NCBI GenBank assembly: GCA_964645775.1 | Contig: CAZYBU010000056.1 | Location: 1 to 15,558, forward strand | DNA length: 15,558 nt | Reading direction: 5' to 3' | Origin: CAZYBU01 sp964645775 | GTDB lineage: Bacteria; Spirochaetota; UBA4802; UBA5550 | Part shown: positions 15,259 through 15,558 of the stretch, piece after piece | How the letters are laid out: every line of letters starts with the position of its first letter | How positions within the stretch are numbered: the first letter of the stretch is position 1 | Notes under the pieces: generated by a model | The model's input: the letters and a program-made list of their open reading frames with translations, nothing else | Database searches by the model: none | What the model was told of the DNA's origin: nothing | Position numbers and translations under genes: made by a program

Positions 15259-15359
15259 GCGAGCCGGGACAGAGGGGGTTTTTATGAAGAAGTTTTTATC
15301 TTTTGTAGGGATTTTATTGTTTTCATCTGGCCTTTATCCAGAGCAGAATCCTAGAATAA
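15259..15359 (+). repeat. 101-bp direct repeat, copy 2 (leader module)
   Basis: Second copy of the module at 13844-13944, 1415 bp downstream in the same orientation, with 97 of 101 bases identical. Identity stops sharply at AGAATAA in both copies. Confidence 0.9.
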
Positions 15360-15370
15360 CAACCCCTTAA
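15284..15370 (+). CDS. Small signal-peptide-like reading frame, copy 2 (28 aa)
   Basis: ATG to TAA, 28 codons, starting MKKFLSFVGILLFSSGLYPE and ending ITTP. It has the same AGAGGGGG ribosome site 5 nt upstream as copy 1. No plus-strand gene follows in the remaining 188 bases, so within this window it is an orphan leader. The tail after residue 25 differs completely from copy 1. Function unknown. Confidence 0.45.
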   Translation: MKKFLSFVGILLFSSGLYPEQNPRITTP

Positions 15371-15390
15371 TTCTCTTCTCCACATAAAGG

Positions 15391-15405
15391 CCGGCAGGAC
15401 GCCGG
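15391..15405. other. Small GC hairpin after leader copy 2
   Basis: Arms CCGGC and GCCGG with an AGGAC loop, 20 nt after the stop of the short frame. No T-run follows on either strand. It may be a structural remnant; nothing else is recognisable from here to the window end. Confidence 0.25.
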
Positions 15406-15558
15406 AATCACCAGAATAATTAAAAGTTAAGCGCACCGCTTTCGTACAACGTTTAGCAGAGTATCTTTGCCACCCTGGTGATTAACTGAGCCCTTTCGTC
15501 AACACAAAATCTCATGAACTTATAAGTGGATCTCCTTTTTTGATTAAGCTGCTTTTTC

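Noticed and set aside
13770..15480. Idea that the AT-rich part is an integron cassette array
   Set aside because: Small unrelated genes and repeats fit the idea, but I found no convincing attC pair (inverse core and core GTTRRRY in a folded palindrome), and the repeats are at gene starts with coding content.
15453..15557. Open minus-strand frame running to the window edge, ending ERAQLITRVAKILC then stop
   Set aside because: It could be the C-terminus of a gene beyond the window, but 34 codons with no recognisable motif are too little to call.

Overview
The window reads as chromosomal DNA of a diderm (Gram-negative) bacterium. Two observations support this: an MCE/Mla-type lipid-transport locus, and a GC-rich main body with Shine-Dalgarno-led genes. 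The combination of an ArsR-methyltransferase regulator with ahcY, a multi-PAS hybrid kinase, a GTDC1/QTMAN-type glycosyltransferase and a DUF4015 protein would fit a deltaproteobacterium-like or spirochaete-like lineage. The sequence alone does not settle the taxon.

Layout: (1) 80-910, plus: a patatin-like lipase, followed by a perfect 12-bp inverted repeat (954-991) at the convergent junction with ahcY. (2) 3391 down to 1020, minus: a SAH-recycling operon made of an ArsR-type HTH fused to a SAM-methyltransferase domain (SahR-like), then S-adenosylhomocysteinase. A 36-bp perfect palindrome overlaps the promoter and the ribosome-binding site of the regulator. (3) 7961 down to 3539, minus: a membrane-anchored four-PAS hybrid histidine kinase overlapping by 14 bp with a soluble GAF histidine kinase. 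(4) 9170 down to 8049, minus: a glycosyltransferase of the tRNA-queuosine mannosyltransferase (QTMAN/GTDC1) family. It is divergent from a small HAD-fold protein (9296-9763, plus) across a palindrome-bearing promoter region. (5) 12062 down to 9766, minus: a three-gene MCE transport operon of MlaE-type permease, ABC ATPase-like protein and MlaD-type MCE protein. The ATPase-like protein has lost nearly every catalytic nucleotide-binding motif. (6) 12218-13657, plus: a membrane-anchored DUF4015 glycoside-hydrolase-like protein. (7) 13658-15558: an AT-rich region of different character, with two small membrane-protein genes lying between two 101-bp direct repeats. Each repeat carries a strong ribosome-binding site and a short signal-peptide-like reading frame.

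How the genes relate: SahR-like regulator and ahcY form one metabolic unit, detoxifying and recycling S-adenosylhomocysteine. The two kinases are probably translationally coupled and may feed one signalling pathway; no separate response regulator or output gene is visible here. The MCE operon would move phospholipids or other hydrophobic substrates between membranes, but needs an ATPase from elsewhere or works in a non-canonical way. No rRNA, tRNA, CRISPR array or transposase gene was recognised.

The observations most worth follow-up are the degenerate ABC subunit inside an otherwise normal MCE operon, the duplicated leader modules in the AT-rich tail, the bacterial QTMAN-like gene, and the two palindromic operators.
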